DNA of 64,000 nt from the NCBI GenBank assembly GCA_902801515.1, contig CADCII010000009.1, positions 44,062 to 108,061 on the forward strand, in the 5' to 3' direction. The notes under the pieces were generated by a model that was not told where the DNA came from, made no database searches, and saw only the letters and a program-made list of their open reading frames with translations. Shown here piece by piece: positions 9,146 to 18,384 of the stretch. Numbering within the stretch: position 1 is the stretch's first letter; each line of letters begins with the position of its first letter. The translations under genes and the position numbers were made by a program. Origin of the DNA: an uncultured Lachnospiraceae bacterium (GTDB lineage Bacteria > Bacillota > Clostridia > Lachnospirales > Lachnospiraceae).

Positions 9146-11179
9146 ATGGCAAATAAAGGACCTTATTATATAACTACAGCAATCGCCTATGCATCAGGCA
9201 AGCCGCATATCGGCAACACATATGAAGCGGTTCTTGCGGACGCGATCGCGCGCTACAAGAGAGTCGAGGGATATGACGTTGTGTTCCAGACCGGAACCGA
9301 CGAGCATGGCCAGAAAAATGAGATCAAGGCTGCGGAGGCAGGAATGACTCCCCAGGCTTTTGTCGATATGAACGCCGGTGAGATCAAACGCATCTGGGAT
9401 CTGATGAACACCAGCTATGACCGCTTTGTCCGTACTTCAGACCCGGAGCATAAGAGAAAGGTCCAGAAGATCTTCAAAAAGCTCTACGACCAGGGAGACA
9501 TCTACAAGGGAGCCTATGAAGGCTGGTACTGCACGCCCTGCGAATCCTTCTGGACAGAGTCCCAGCTGGTTGACGGCAACTGTCCGGACTGCGGACGCCC
9601 GGTCACCAAGGCAAAGGAAGAAGCTTATTTCTTCAAAATGAGCAAATATGCCGACCGCCTGATCGAGTATATCAACACCCACCCGGAATTTATCCAGCCT
9701 GTTGCCCGCAAGAATGAGATGATGAATAACTTCCTCCTTCCGGGTCTGCAGGATCTGTGCGTCTCAAGGACTTCATTTACCTGGGGCGTTCAGGTTGATT
9801 TTGATCCGAAACACGTCGTTTATGTGTGGCTGGATGCGCTCAGCAACTATACCACTTTTGCCGGCTATGATCCGGACGGATCCACGGATGATTATAAGAA
9901 GTACTGGCCGGCAGATCTTCATCTGATCGGCAAGGACATCATCCGCTTCCATACCATCTACTGGCCGATCTTCCTGATGGCGCTGGGCGAACCGCTGCCG
10001 AAGCAGGTATTCGGACATCCGTGGCTGCTGATGGGCGACGGCAAGATGTCCAAGTCCAAGGGAAATGTCCTCTACGCGGATGAGATGTCTGAAATCTTCG
10101 GTGTGGACGCGGTGCGCTATTTCGTACTGCACGAGATGCCTTTTGAAAATGACGGCGTCCTGACCTGGGACCTGTGTGTTGAGCGTTTCAATTCAGACCT
10201 TGCGAACACGCTGGGCAATCTGGTGAACCGCACGATCTCCATGACCAATAAATATTTTGGCGGAGAGGTCCGGGCGACAGGCGTTACTGATCTGGAGGTA
10301 GCTCCGTCGGGCGTTGTCTCCGAGGGACAGACCGGAAGCATCGATGAAGACCTGAAGAAGGTCGTTCTTGAGACGCCGGTGAAGGTGACGGAGAAGATGG
10401 ATCATCTTCGCGTAGCGGACGCGATCAGCGAGACATTTGCCCTCTTCAAGAGATGCAATAAATACATCGACGAGACTGCTCCGTGGATCCTTGCAAAAGG
10501 TGAGGATCAGCAGACGAAGGACCGCCTGAGCCAGGTGCTCTACAACCTGGTGGAAGCGATCGCAGTGGGCGCCGAGCTGCTCGAATCCTTTATGCCGGAT
10601 ACGGCAGGAAAGATCCTTGCACAGCTGAACGCTGAAAAGCGCGGCCTGGACAACATGACCACTTTCGGACAGTATCCGTCCGGACAGAAGGTTACAGATG
10701 CTCCGCAGATCCTCTTCCAGAGGCTGAAACCGGAAGATGTGGAGGCGGAGATCGCGAAACTGCAGCAGGCTAAGGCAGCAGCGGCAGGCGCGGCTGAAGA
10801 AGAGAAGGCTGACGAGGCTGCAGACGCAGACTGCATGGATGTGGAGAAGAAGGAAGAAGTTACGATCGATGACTTCGCGAAGCTCCAGATCCAGGTCGGC
10901 GAAGTTGTCAGCTGCGAAGCTGTGAAGAAGTCGAAGAAGCTTCTCTGCAGCCAGGTGAAGATCGGATCCGAAACACGCCAGATCCTGTCCGGGATCAAGC
11001 AGTGGTACACACCGGAAGAGATGGTCGGGAAGAAGGTTCTGGTTATCACAAACCTGAAGCCGGCAAAACTCGCCGGTCTGGAGAGTCAGGGCATGATCCT
11101 CTGCGCAGAAGATGACCAGGGGCGTCTGAGCCTGGTAAGGCCGGAGGGAGAGGTATCCTGCGGAGCCGAGGTGCGCTGA
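9146..11179 (+). CDS. metG: Methionyl-tRNA synthetase with C-terminal tRNA-binding domain
   Basis: A 677-residue class I synthetase. The HIGH-like motif is ASGKPHIGNTY near residue 15-22, KMSKS is at 300-304, and a zinc-knuckle insert has CTPC...CPDC. After the anticodon-binding helical domain and a Lys/Ala-rich linker comes an EMAP-II/Trbp111-like domain (about 570-677, DDFAKLQIQVGEVV and KILVITNLKPAKLAG-like stretch) that increases tRNA affinity and dimerises. This domain layout is usual in Bacillota. A terminator follows at 11210-11241. I found no T-box leader upstream. Confidence 0.97.
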   Translation: MANKGPYYITTAIAYASGKPHIGNTYEAVLADAIARYKRVEGYDVVFQTGTDEHGQKNEIKAAEAGMTPQAFVDMNAGEIKRIWDLMNTSYDRFVRTSDPEHKRKVQKIFKKLYDQGDIYKGAYEGWYCTPCESFWTESQLVDGNCPDCGRPVTKAKEEAYFFKMSKYADRLIEYINTHPEFIQPVARKNEMMNNFLLPGLQDLCVSRTSFTWGVQVDFDPKHVVYVWLDALSNYTTFAGYDPDGSTDDYKKYWPADLHLIGKDIIRFHTIYWPIFLMALGEPLPKQVFGHPWLLMGDGKMSKSKGNVLYADEMSEIFGVDAVRYFVLHEMPFENDGVLTWDLCVERFNSDLANTLGNLVNRTISMTNKYFGGEVRATGVTDLEVAPSGVVSEGQTGSIDEDLKKVVLETPVKVTEKMDHLRVADAISETFALFKRCNKYIDETAPWILAKGEDQQTKDRLSQVLYNLVEAIAVGAELLESFMPDTAGKILAQLNAEKRGLDNMTTFGQYPSGQKVTDAPQILFQRLKPEDVEAEIAKLQQAKAAAAGAAEEEKADEAADADCMDVEKKEEVTIDDFAKLQIQVGEVVSCEAVKKSKKLLCSQVKIGSETRQILSGIKQWYTPEEMVGKKVLVITNLKPAKLAGLESQGMILCAEDDQGRLSLVRPEGEVSCGAEVR

Positions 11180-11209
11180 CGCAGAATGTTAAACAGGGAT
11201 AAATTGTTA

Positions 11210-11241
11210 AGCGGGCATCCGGAATCGGAGCCCGCTTTTTT
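11210..11241 (+). terminator. Terminator after metG
   Basis: AGCGGGC / GCCCGCT stem with a 13-base loop and a run of six T. Confidence 0.85.
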
Positions 11242-11322
11242 AAACCCGTTTATGCATGGTAATTCTTATCGCGAGATATTATGGATGTTCTTTGTTTCAG
11301 GCACCATCAGGCTGCAGAACAA

Positions 11323-11556
11323 TCATTTTTTCGCCGCTTTCAGACGGGTGATCATATCCCACATGGCCTGGACTGAATTGAAGTTTTCCGGGCGGATCTC
11401 GCCGGCGGACAGCCGGATCCCGTAGGTTTCGCTGATCTCAGAGACGATCGCCAGGATATCGAACGACGTAAGCAGTTTGTCCCCCATCAGGTTTTTTTCG
11501 GAAGTAAAATCAATGTCCGGACGGATATCGTCCAGAATCTCCAACAGTGTCTGCAT
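11323..11556 (-). CDS. Acyl-carrier-protein-like protein
   Basis: 77 residues with the four-helix carrier layout. The prosthetic-group Ser lies in DKLLTSFDILAIV, where S follows T rather than the usual DSL; the following FDILAIV fits the D-alanyl carrier (DltC) type. It is the last gene of a minus-strand cluster with an MBOAT transferase and an SGNH-like protein, so it probably holds an acyl or aminoacyl group handed to the MBOAT. No DltA-like ligase is in the window. GGAGGA precedes the ATG. Confidence 0.75.
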   Translation of the reverse strand: MQTLLEILDDIRPDIDFTSEKNLMGDKLLTSFDILAIVSEISETYGIRLSAGEIRPENFNSVQAMWDMITRLKAAKK

Positions 11557-11635
11557 CTCTCTGTCCTCCTGTTCTTTTTTTTATTGTCCGCAGTACAGAC
11601 GCCATGCCTGTCTGAAGCTTCCGGACACTTTCGGT

Positions 11636-12625
11636 TCAAGATCCCTGCGCCGGATCGGCACGTTCAAGCTGCTCTGCCAGCACAGCGGAAAAGGCTCTTG
11701 CAGCGGCATCATTCATATGCCCGTCCATATCCGTAAACGCTGAGATGTCATGCGTAAACAGATTGAAATGCTCCGCGTCATTGAAATTGATCCAGGGAAC
11801 CCGCTCCTCCTCGAAGAATGCTCCCAGATATTCCCAGAATTCCCGGTAGTCCTGCGCTGATGCCTGCAGGTTTGGCTGCGGGATCGGTGTGGTCACGGCG
11901 CACAGCCGGATACCTTCTTTCCGGCACAGGGACACCAGTCTCCTGAGCTGTTCCATATTCTCTGGAACGATTCGGGAGACACTGGCCGGTGTCAGATCCT
12001 GCGTGGTAAAGGCGGAAGTGTTCACCGGATAGCGGGCAATAAAACCGGAATCATGGTATTCCTGGGACGCGGTCCGGAACCTGTCGATGCTGTAGTCTTT
12101 GTTCCATTTTGCCCGGACGGTTTCCGGCAGGTTTGCAAGCTCATAAGACAGCGGATATTCATACCAGGGGAAGAACAGTGTCCGGAAGTTGCATTTTAAT
12201 ACAGAATGAACGAAATAAGACAGCTTTGCAAGACCGGCAGGGAACTCATGATAGAAGAGCAGATAATTGTTGCCCTCCTCCTTTTCCCTGACCAGGTAGC
12301 CGGGGGAGATCTCATAGATGACCCGCTCCGGTTTATGTCCCGTCTCGATCATCAGTCTGAGCAAATAGTAGCAGTCCTGCGGATACTCACTGCCCACGCA
12401 CAGATTGTGCCCGGTCCGACTGTTCACCTTCCCGGCGGATTCCGGATCGATATTGATCTTCCCATGGGAAGTGCCCATATAGATATCATCAAATGTCTGT
12501 GTCGTGACTGCATGAATGTCATTTCGCATAAATGTGCACGGATAGAGTGCGTAATCCATTGCAACCAGTATGAACGCCGTCAGAACACAGAATACCATCA
12601 GTCGGATCCATTTAAAACTGCGCAT
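11636..12625 (-). CDS. Membrane-anchored SGNH/DltD-like protein
   Basis: 329 residues from the ATG at 12625 (MRSFKWIRLMVF...), which overlaps the MBOAT stop by 14 bases. One N-terminal membrane anchor (about residues 7-27) precedes an extracytoplasmic domain. That domain starts DDIYMGTSHGKI, where GTSH resembles the GxS nucleophile block of SGNH hydrolases, and ends FTDMDGHMNDAAARAF with a DxxH-like element (DGHMN). With the MBOAT and carrier protein it forms a module analogous to DltB-DltD-DltC or AlgI-AlgJ/X, transferring acyl groups to an extracellular polymer. The polymer is unknown. Confidence 0.72.
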   Translation of the reverse strand: MRSFKWIRLMVFCVLTAFILVAMDYALYPCTFMRNDIHAVTTQTFDDIYMGTSHGKINIDPESAGKVNSRTGHNLCVGSEYPQDCYYLLRLMIETGHKPERVIYEISPGYLVREKEEGNNYLLFYHEFPAGLAKLSYFVHSVLKCNFRTLFFPWYEYPLSYELANLPETVRAKWNKDYSIDRFRTASQEYHDSGFIARYPVNTSAFTTQDLTPASVSRIVPENMEQLRRLVSLCRKEGIRLCAVTTPIPQPNLQASAQDYREFWEYLGAFFEEERVPWINFNDAEHFNLFTHDISAFTDMDGHMNDAAARAFSAVLAEQLERADPAQGS

Positions 12626-14129
12626 AGATGAACCCCCGCGGCGCGGCGCTGCACCCGAATAAACCGATTCCTGCAAACAGTGCAAGGAAGACCCCAAAGA
12701 CGACCGGAGACGGCAGCGTGTCTGAGAGCTTATGCCTCACATCGATCCCTTTCTCTTCCAGGATCCCGACGCCCACCATCACGATACAGCCTGCCATGAT
12801 CGTCAGCAGTGCCCAAGGCACGTACGCGGTTCCCAGGCTGCCTGCCGGGATCTGCATCAGCAGGGATGGCTGGAAATGCGTAAAAGACTGACGGATCATG
12901 TAGAACGCCTGTGTGAGTGTATCTGAGCGATCGAAGAACCACCGCAGATTCACAAGAATAAATGTGCGTATGATGGTGAACAGATGGTACCAGGTCTCCT
13001 TCCCTGAGATATGGAGGGCCTTCTTCATATTCCGGTATGTTCCGTCCATCAGTTCACTGAAGGCAATGATGCCGCCGTTCAGAAGACCATATACCACATA
13101 CTTCCAGCTGGCACCGTGCCAGATACCAACAAGGAAGAATACGATCAGATCTGCCAGAGCGATCGGAACAACGCGGCCCTGCTTCCTGCCGAATTTCTTT
13201 CTGCACCACCCGGAGAAACGTATCATCGCCCCGGACAGCGAAACCGGATAGAACACATAGTTCATCATCCATTCGCCAAGGGTAATATGCCAGCGCTTCC
13301 AGAAATCCGCCATGGAAACGGCAAGATAAGGTCTTCGGAAGTTCTCATCCAGCGTGATCCCGAACAGGGAGGCGATTCCGGTCACAACATCCATTGCACC
13401 TGAAAAGTCCGCATAAAGCTGGATGCCGTAGAAGAGCAGCGCGATCAGTCCCAGTCCGCCGAAACGGTCGAGATCTCCCCAGATCGCATCGGCAAATACG
13501 CCCGCCCAGTCTGCGATGATAATCTTCTTCGCATATCCCCACAGGATCCGTTCCAGACCTCGCGTGAAGCTCCGCATGTCAAATGTATGCGGTTGCGTCA
13601 GCTGCGGCATCAGCCTTCCGAAATTACCGATCGGTCCCTGCAGAAGCTGGGGAAAGAAAGATACAAAGAGTGCGTACTGAAAGGGATTCTTCTGCGCTTC
13701 GGCCTTCTTCCAGTAGACATCCAGCAGATATCCGGATGACTGAAAGGTATAAAAAGAGATCCCCAACGGAAGAAGGATCTGAAGTCCGGATGGCGGCAGC
13801 GAAAACAGCCGGCAGACATTATCCGCGATAAAGCCGGCGTATTTTACAGCGCCAAGCATGCCAAGATTGCAGATCAGTCCCGCAGTGAGGACCAGCTTTT
13901 GTAAATATGCCGGGGCATCTTTCTCCTGCAGCCTGCTGATCCACAATGCAGACAGCCAGGTCACGCATATGGAATACAGAAGAAACAGGAAGTAACGGGC
14001 ATTTCCCGACAGATAATACAGACAGCTGAAAAGCAGCAGAACGATCCATTTCACCCTGGCAGGCACCAGATAATACGCAAGAACGGCTGCCAGAGTGAAC
14101 AGAAAAAATGCATTTGAAACCAGCGACAT
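12612..14129 (-). CDS. MBOAT family O-acyltransferase
   Basis: A 505-residue polytopic membrane protein of the AlgI/DltB branch. Visible landmarks are LPLGISFYTFQSSGYLLDVYW, LLQGPIGNFGRLMPQL, the NFRRPYLAVSMADFWKRWHITLGEW block, and the catalytic His in FLVGIWHGASWKYVVYG. MBOAT proteins move acyl groups across or at the membrane onto surface glycans or teichoic acids. It is in one minus-strand cluster with an SGNH-like protein and carrier downstream and exported proteins upstream, so a surface-polymer modification role is likely. Length and motif order are complete. Confidence 0.92.
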   Translation of the reverse strand: MSLVSNAFFLFTLAAVLAYYLVPARVKWIVLLLFSCLYYLSGNARYFLFLLYSICVTWLSALWISRLQEKDAPAYLQKLVLTAGLICNLGMLGAVKYAGFIADNVCRLFSLPPSGLQILLPLGISFYTFQSSGYLLDVYWKKAEAQKNPFQYALFVSFFPQLLQGPIGNFGRLMPQLTQPHTFDMRSFTRGLERILWGYAKKIIIADWAGVFADAIWGDLDRFGGLGLIALLFYGIQLYADFSGAMDVVTGIASLFGITLDENFRRPYLAVSMADFWKRWHITLGEWMMNYVFYPVSLSGAMIRFSGWCRKKFGRKQGRVVPIALADLIVFFLVGIWHGASWKYVVYGLLNGGIIAFSELMDGTYRNMKKALHISGKETWYHLFTIIRTFILVNLRWFFDRSDTLTQAFYMIRQSFTHFQPSLLMQIPAGSLGTAYVPWALLTIMAGCIVMVGVGILEEKGIDVRHKLSDTLPSPVVFGVFLALFAGIGLFGCSAAPRGFIYAQF

Positions 14130-14154
14130 GGTTTTCTCCGTAAAGAGGTTTTGA

Positions 14155-14838
14155 TCAGAACATCAGTCCGTTATCAAGGCACTGCTGCGGCTCCGGCGCA
14201 GGTGCAGGCGCGGGCGCAGGCGCTTCCGCATCCTGGGAACTGTCGGCATTCCCGGATGGTGCCTGTCCGGTCCTGGACCGGTAATCGGCGATCATGCCTT
14301 CCTCACCGCTCCGGGCGATATTCTTCTCACTCTGCAGCGAATCTGTCTCACTGTCCAGGCTGAGGCTCACAAAGCGCACATACACGATCCCGGACTCCTC
14401 ATCCGTCAGGATGGTCAGCTCCTGCGCATCTCCAAAGGGAAGTGTGTGCAGAACTGCGGTGCCCTCATCTGCGAATGTCAGCTGTATGTCGTATACGGGA
14501 GGAACAAAATTCAGAATCTCCGCCGGCTCACACCACAGTATTCCCTCTTCATGCTCCTGAAGCATCGTATCGTCCGGCAGGAGATTATCCGAGTATTCCC
14601 CGTAGGAGGCACGAAGCGCAATGCCTGTGATCGCTCTGCCGCTCTCATTTATCAGCCTGACTTCGTAGTCGGAATCACTGTGCTTCTCCCCGATCCGGAT
14701 CATCTCTTCCGCCGCCTGTGATTCTGTCTCCATGACCGGATCCTCCTGCGAAGCGTATGCCTGCAGCATAGTGCCTGAAGCAAGAGCCGCAGCCAGGATT
14801 CCTGCTGTTACAATCCGATTCCACATTATTCTGCGCAT
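14155..14838 (-). CDS. Exported protein with C-terminal Ala-Pro repeat
   Basis: 227 residues: an N-terminal signal peptide (ITAGILAAALASGTML-type core, cleavage likely after QAYA), a beta-rich body (YEVRLINESGRAITGIALRA...), then a linker with an (AP) run (APAPAPAPEP) and a short tail QQCLDNGLMF. No catalytic motif is seen. The body resembles domains that hold a beta-sandwich on the cell surface. It lies 25 bases upstream of the MBOAT gene in the same orientation and 15 bases from the transglutaminase-like gene, so it is part of the surface cluster. I do not recognise a named family. Confidence 0.65.
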   Translation of the reverse strand: MRRIMWNRIVTAGILAAALASGTMLQAYASQEDPVMETESQAAEEMIRIGEKHSDSDYEVRLINESGRAITGIALRASYGEYSDNLLPDDTMLQEHEEGILWCEPAEILNFVPPVYDIQLTFADEGTAVLHTLPFGDAQELTILTDEESGIVYVRFVSLSLDSETDSLQSEKNIARSGEEGMIADYRSRTGQAPSGNADSSQDAEAPAPAPAPAPEPQQCLDNGLMF

Positions 14839-14853
14839 GCTGTCTCCTTCTGA

Positions 14854-15564
14854 TCATTTCATATATTTATAGGTTCCGGGTGTTCCATAGCGGAACTTGA
14901 ATCCGCAGTATTTCCCCTGCCTGACCCATCCGGAAGCTGTTCGGACCGTCTTGCCCGCATAGGCGCGGTTCAGATCGGGGTCGAAATAAAACAGCTTCTT
15001 CTTGAACTTGATGGTGACCCATGCGTGGGATTTGAGATTGCTCATACTGCCGTTTGGAACATGTCCTTGAACCACCTTTGGGGAATACCCCAGCACCTTT
15101 GCCATCCAGTAAAATGTATAGGCTGCCGTGTTGCAGTCACCGGAGCCGGTGGAGAAGCCGTACTTCCCGTAATACTTCGCGGCCTTGCTTCCGCGCGATC
15201 CGTTCGTATTGCTGCGGTATCTCAGGCCGGCAGACCACTTGAACGCCTTCTTCAGATTCTTGACAGATTTCTTTCCCCCGGCTTTCAGTTTCACCAGACG
15301 CTTTGCCGCCATTGCCTTCACGCCCTTGAGTTTTGTGGCAGTGCCCTGTTTATCGATCGAATAGTACGCCGTCTTCCCGTTCACCTTGCACTTATATGCC
15401 GGAACGTTCACCACGAGGGTCCCTGCTGCGGTATAGATATGCAGCTTTCCTTTTTCCGTGACAAGACCGGTTTTTTTTGCCTCAGCCGCAGACACAGGCG
15501 GGGCGAGAAACACCGTCATCACCAGTAATGCCGCAAGGATGCGGATCCATCCCGTTTTCTTCAT
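14854..15564 (-). CDS. Secreted transglutaminase-like protein
   Basis: 236 residues with a signal peptide (ILAALLVMTVFLAPPVSAAEA). The C-terminal half has a transglutaminase/NlpC-like Cys-His-Asp triad: GSGDCNTAAYTF (Cys), SHAWVTIKF (His) and YFDPDLNRAY (Asp). Lys-rich composition (KKSVKNLKK) suits binding to anionic wall polymers. Family members act as cross-linking or protease-like enzymes on the cell surface, but the reaction here is unknown. It belongs to a run of three related exported genes (14854-17065). Confidence 0.78.
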   Translation of the reverse strand: MKKTGWIRILAALLVMTVFLAPPVSAAEAKKTGLVTEKGKLHIYTAAGTLVVNVPAYKCKVNGKTAYYSIDKQGTATKLKGVKAMAAKRLVKLKAGGKKSVKNLKKAFKWSAGLRYRSNTNGSRGSKAAKYYGKYGFSTGSGDCNTAAYTFYWMAKVLGYSPKVVQGHVPNGSMSNLKSHAWVTIKFKKKLFYFDPDLNRAYAGKTVRTASGWVRQGKYCGFKFRYGTPGTYKYMK

Positions 15565-15574
15565 TGTCTGCCTC

Positions 15575-16213
15575 CTAGATTGAGAAATAATTGTTCAGCA
15601 TATATGCTTTAGTCTTGTCATTCCGGACCAGCTGGACCTCGAAATGTTCATAAACCAGTGAGAGATCCGTAAACGGATCCACTGCGTTCCATCCGCTGCA
15701 GCTGTTTCCCTCTGTGACCTTTTTTGGCCGTCCAAGCTTTGCGATCACCCTGCTGTACATATCCGTACTGATCTTCCCCTTTGGAAGGGCGGCTCTGAGT
15801 GCCTTTGTCTTTTTGTCACTGTAGACACCCTTCTTTTCAAACACATAGATCCTGGAAGAACCGTCCACATAGATGCCAGGCGCGACCGCATGGCTGTAAT
15901 TGTCGAACCCGTATTTCTTCTTGCCGATCTTGAACAACTTTACATTATAGGCATTCAGAAAGAGGCTCTTCGCACGGTATGCCGCTCCGTTTTTTCCGAA
16001 ATAAAAACGGTACTTCACTCCTTTCACGGAGACCTTCTTCCATTTATTTTTGATCTTCGAACCCTTTTTATAGTAATAGTACTTCTTGCCCGACTTCACG
16101 AGCCCCTTCCTGGAAGCGGCCCAGGTCTGTGCTGCAGGAAGTGCCGGAACGACTGCTGCCTGCAGCGTCAGCGCGAGCATCAGCGCCAGGCAGATCTTGC
16201 GAAACTTCTTCAT
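15575..16213 (-). CDS. Exported protein with cell-wall-binding-type repeats
   Basis: 212 residues with a signal peptide (LALMLALTLQAAVVPALPAA). Residues about 35-75 have aromatic-glycine repeats (KYYYYKKGSKIKNKWKK, YRFYFGKNGAAYRAK) similar to the choline/cell-wall-binding repeats in the neighbouring 16244-17065 gene. The rest (GLPK..AKLGRPKKVTEGNSCSGW) has no Cys-His-Asp triad, so it is probably a non-enzymatic relative. It lies 10 bases from the next gene of the cluster. Confidence 0.65.
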   Translation of the reverse strand: MKKFRKICLALMLALTLQAAVVPALPAAQTWAASRKGLVKSGKKYYYYKKGSKIKNKWKKVSVKGVKYRFYFGKNGAAYRAKSLFLNAYNVKLFKIGKKKYGFDNYSHAVAPGIYVDGSSRIYVFEKKGVYSDKKTKALRAALPKGKISTDMYSRVIAKLGRPKKVTEGNSCSGWNAVDPFTDLSLVYEHFEVQLVRNDKTKAYMLNNYFSI

Positions 16214-16243
16214 GTGTACCCCCTTTATTCTGATCGGTCTGCG

Positions 16244-17065
16244 TCAACTGATCTTAACCGCATAGCGCTCATTCGTTGCCCAGGCAGGGCGGCCTTCCGA
16301 ACCGCTCTGACCCCTGCTGGCTCCGTAACACTTGGCAGAGCCGATCACGCGCGCCCAGTTGGGATCATAATATCTGCCCTCGATCCGGCACCAGCCGTGC
16401 CCGCCCGAGGAGCACGCATAGACTTTTTTATAGCCCGCCGCATTGGCCAGGTAGGCGAAGACAGCACCATAGCTGTAGCAGTCCCCGCTTCCGGCATTGA
16501 TCATACGCTCCGCATAGCGGACATCCCATCCGCTGCCTCCTGAGAACCCACCGACATTCCTCGGCGCATAATGCTTCTTCGTATATTCAAATGCTTTGCG
16601 AAGTTTGGTTTTTCTGGCAAGCCCCGGACGCGCTATGGAATCCAGAATCTTCTGGCACCGCACCATCAGCCTGATCTTTCTTTTATTGGAATGCGTCACT
16701 TTGGCACTGCCGTTCTTGTTCAGCCTGATCCCATTGACCTTCCTGCTGACGATCAGGTATCCATTCTGTCCGTTGGCTGGCTGGAAGAAATAATACTTCT
16801 TCCCGACCTTGCGCCAGCCGGTCCGCTGCACTCCTTTTGAATCCAGATAGTAGGTATATTTTCCGATCTTCTGGATTCCATGCAGGCGCTTGCCTTTGGC
16901 GTTGTAATAATAGTATTTATCCTTCTTATTGACCCACTTACCCTTATTGGCTTCCGCATGGGAACGCACCGGAAGCAGCATGCAGATAAACAGTGCCATC
17001 AAAAGGACCAGACAGATCCTCCTGTGCCTGATCGGATGTTCCGATCTCCATACATGTTCTCTCAT
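16244..17065 (-). CDS. Secreted transglutaminase-like protein with wall-binding repeats
   Basis: 273 residues; the ATG at 17065 is chosen because a G-rich ribosome site (GGGGGG) precedes it. A signal peptide (LVLLMALFICMLLPVRSHAEA) is followed by three aromatic-glycine repeats (KYYYYNAKGKRLHGIQKIG, YTYYLDSKGVQRTGWRKVG, YYFFQPANGQNGYL), then a transglutaminase-like core. The core has GSGDCYSYGAVFAYLANAAGY (Cys), SSGGHGWCRIEG (His) and YYDPNW (Asp). It is probably wall-anchored and modifies surface protein or peptide. It is the first gene of the minus-strand surface cluster; the upstream 375-base gap would hold its promoter. Confidence 0.8.
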   Translation of the reverse strand: MREHVWRSEHPIRHRRICLVLLMALFICMLLPVRSHAEANKGKWVNKKDKYYYYNAKGKRLHGIQKIGKYTYYLDSKGVQRTGWRKVGKKYYFFQPANGQNGYLIVSRKVNGIRLNKNGSAKVTHSNKRKIRLMVRCQKILDSIARPGLARKTKLRKAFEYTKKHYAPRNVGGFSGGSGWDVRYAERMINAGSGDCYSYGAVFAYLANAAGYKKVYACSSGGHGWCRIEGRYYDPNWARVIGSAKCYGASRGQSGSEGRPAWATNERYAVKIS

Positions 17066-17174
17066 ATACCCCCCTTGCTGCCGGAATACTGTGACTTGTT
17101 TAATTATATCATTAAACGCTGGCACTGTCACCGAAAACCATGGTGCAGGTATCTTAAGGCTGCAGAAAAATCAC

Positions 17175-17203
17175 TTGTAAACGGTGTTTACGGATCCTAT
17201 AAT
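17175..17203 (+). promoter_or_regulatory. Promoter and long leader before tatD
   Basis: TTGTAA (17175-17180), 17 bases, TATAAT (17198-17203). The next gene starts 238 bases on, at 17441. The leader can form a hairpin with TCCCGC (17279-17284) and GCGGGA (17319-17324). The rest of 17066-17440 shows no gene. Confidence 0.55.
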
Positions 17204-17440
17204 GTTCATAGCAAAAACAAAGTTCTTTTCTCAGATGTCTTTCATTTCTAAAATATCTGATTTCTTATCTGAACTGGTTCCCGCTCTTCATTCGGTGATG
17301 CATTCTTCATAATGTTCTGCGGGAGTTTCTGACACAGCATCAGAAGGAGAAGACAGAGCTGCTTCTGGATGGATATGATGAGGAAAAGGAATGAAGAGTT
17401 CTGAAGTTATACAGAGAGAAGACAGAGCAGGGATAATCGG

Positions 17441-18382
17441 ATGAACCAGATACCGATCTGTGATACACATGCACACTATGACGACGACGCATTTGATTTA
17501 GACAGGGATATTCTGCTTGACGAAGGCCTGAAAGAAGGCGGAGTAGAATTCGCAGTCAATGTCGGTGCGTCCATGAAAGGCGCGGACGAGTCTGCAGATA
17601 TGGCCCAGAAGTATGAGATCATCTACGCCGGCTGCGGGATCCATCCGGATGATGTGGGCGTTTTCGAGCATGCGGGATATGTGCCGGAGAAAGAGCTTTG
17701 GAAAAGTTCTGGGATGAGAACAGGGAATTCCGGGGATACAGCGGCCGGGCAGATGCAGGAGGATCCAGACGAGATCGAAAGACTGCGAAGACGTCATCTG
17801 GAGTGGGCGAGATTCTCTGATTCGGATGAAGCCATGAGCCATCTGAAGAAGCTTTGCCAGAGTCCGAAGGTTGTCTGTGTCGGAGAGATCGGCCTTGACT
17901 ATCACTGGATGGTGGAAGAAAAAGAGGTCCAGAAACGCTGGTTCCGCGAGCAGATGCACCTGGCTTACGAACTGGGGCTTCCCATCAATGTCCACAGCAG
18001 GAACGCCGCGAAGGACACTTTCGATATGATCCGGGAGAACTATGACGCCGGGCAGTGCACCGGAGGCATTATCCACTGTTATTCCGGAAGCCGCGAGCTG
18101 GCACGGGAATATGTGAAGATGGGATATCATATCGGGATCGGAGGAGTGATCACATTTAAGAATTCCAAGACCCTGAAGAGGGTTGTGGAAGATACCCCCA
18201 TCGAATATCTGGTCACAGAAACAGACTGTCCCTATCTTTCGCCGGAGCCGAACCGGGGAAAGAGAAATGATTCCCGCAATATTTATTTTGTGATTGAAAA
18301 GATCGCGGAGCTGAAGCAGACAGATCTGCAGGAATGCGCAAAGATCCTTCTGGACAATGCACGCGCGGTATACAGGATATAA
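17441..18382 (+). CDS. tatD: TatD family metal-dependent DNase
   Basis: 313 residues of the amidohydrolase TIM barrel: DTHAHYDDDAF (metal-binding His pair), GEIGLDYHW (Glu/Asp), NVHSRNA, HCYSGS and ETDCPYLSPEPNRGKRN at the C-terminal side. These are the metal ligands of TatD 3'-5' exonucleases. It is about 55 residues longer than the usual 255-260 because of an insert around residues 75-130 rich in charged residues. It ends 2 bases before the rsmA start, a pairing common in Bacillota (tatD-rnmV-rsmA). rnmV is missing here. Confidence 0.93.
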   Translation: MNQIPICDTHAHYDDDAFDLDRDILLDEGLKEGGVEFAVNVGASMKGADESADMAQKYEIIYAGCGIHPDDVGVFEHAGYVPEKELWKSSGMRTGNSGDTAAGQMQEDPDEIERLRRRHLEWARFSDSDEAMSHLKKLCQSPKVVCVGEIGLDYHWMVEEKEVQKRWFREQMHLAYELGLPINVHSRNAAKDTFDMIRENYDAGQCTGGIIHCYSGSRELAREYVKMGYHIGIGGVITFKNSKTLKRVVEDTPIEYLVTETDCPYLSPEPNRGKRNDSRNIYFVIEKIAELKQTDLQECAKILLDNARAVYRI

Positions 18383-18384
18383 AA

